Source: Emydura subglobosa (lineage: Eukaryota; Chordata; Testudines; Chelidae). From it: DNA of 64,000 nt. Where the stretch lies: NCBI GenBank assembly GCA_007922225.1, contig ML680046.1, positions 310,906 through 374,905 on the forward strand, written 5' to 3'. The notes beneath the pieces are model-generated. The model saw only the letters and a list, made by a program, of their open reading frames with translations. It was not told the DNA's origin and made no database searches. Below are positions 63,656 through 64,000 of the stretch, piece by piece; position 1 is the first letter of the stretch, and each line of letters opens with the position of its first letter. The position numbers and the translations under genes are program-made.

Positions 63656-64000
63656 ATGTTTCTTATTCATCACCCTTTTGTTCCCTTTTATCTCTGGGAA
63701 TTCTTCACTGATGTGAAAGTTCCAATGCCATCCTATAAAGTTTGTTTTTTCCTTGATTTCTGCATGTAACTTACAGTGCTGAGATGATAGATCCTAAAAC
63801 ATTCCCCATATGAAATATGTAAAACCAAAACACCACTATGCAAGAGTTGGTGAGGGGAGGGAAGAGAAAAAAATCAGCTGAAGTGATGGAAAACTTAGAA
63901 ATAACAACTCATAGTTCATCTGAGCACTAGAAAAAAAATCAAGAGCTATTCTCCAGTTTCCCATTAAGTAAATATTGAATTGTGAAGAGCCCTTTTCCAT
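63656..64000. other. Unassigned DNA to window end
   Basis: No gene or repeat was recognised. Confidence 0.45.

Overview
This window looks like ordinary nuclear DNA of a sauropsid vertebrate, most probably a turtle. I found no protein-coding gene, tRNA or rRNA gene that I could defend. Open frames are short, overlap on both strands and mostly fall inside transposon remnants, so the window is either intergenic or the interior of a very long intron. The turtle reading rests on the combination of repeats: several CR1-clade LINE lineages with their characteristic 3' tails, many MIR/CORE-SINE copies, Penelope-like element ends, abundant short elements with GTCTACACT-type ends, and several solo LTR families. 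This mixture matches what I know of turtle genomes, but no database search was possible.

Layout. 0-10 kb: a Penelope-like 3' end with a hammerhead-like motif (1.3 kb), CR1 pieces (2.0-2.5, 7.9, 9.1 kb), two LTR-like units (2.7 and 3.7 kb), a CORE-SINE (5.5 kb) and two GTCTACACT elements (6.6, 8.5 kb). 10-20 kb: a long palindrome (10.2 kb), an LTR (11.5 kb), a SINE split by a DNA transposon (13.9-14.6 kb), a second LTR family (16.8-18.3 kb) and a GGGCCCTA-ended element (18.4 kb). 20-30 kb: a well-delimited minus-strand solo LTR (21.5 kb), the best CR1 3' end (22.7-23.2 kb), an internal LINE ORF2 fragment (24.4 kb), a purine-rich candidate exon (27.3-27.5 kb) and two minus-strand SINEs. 30-40 kb: CR1, an LTR related to the 11.5 kb copy, a large repeat-poor block (34.6-37.3 kb) and a palindromic element split by a CR1 (38.6-39.8 kb). 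40-50 kb: SINEs, a Penelope-like copy with a reverse-transcriptase fragment (47.5-48.1 kb) and a second member of the 16.8 kb LTR family. 50-64 kb: a repeat-poor block (49.9-51.5 kb), a foldback pair of Penelope-like ends (52.8 kb), two adjacent hAT-type elements sharing one 8-bp target (53.7-54.1 kb), LTRs at 55.3 and 59.0 kb, nested elements at 60.5 kb and CR1 ends at 61.7 and 63.5 kb.

Nothing here forms an operon or pathway. What the window records is the order of insertions: old CORE-SINEs and LINEs cut by DNA transposons, DNA transposons cut by LINEs, and LTR retroelements reduced to solo LTRs. The features that most merit checking are the hammerhead-ribozyme-like cores in the Penelope-like ends, the splice-site-bounded purine-rich segment at 27.3 kb, the hAT pair using the same target, and the solo LTR with promoter and polyadenylation signals packed together.
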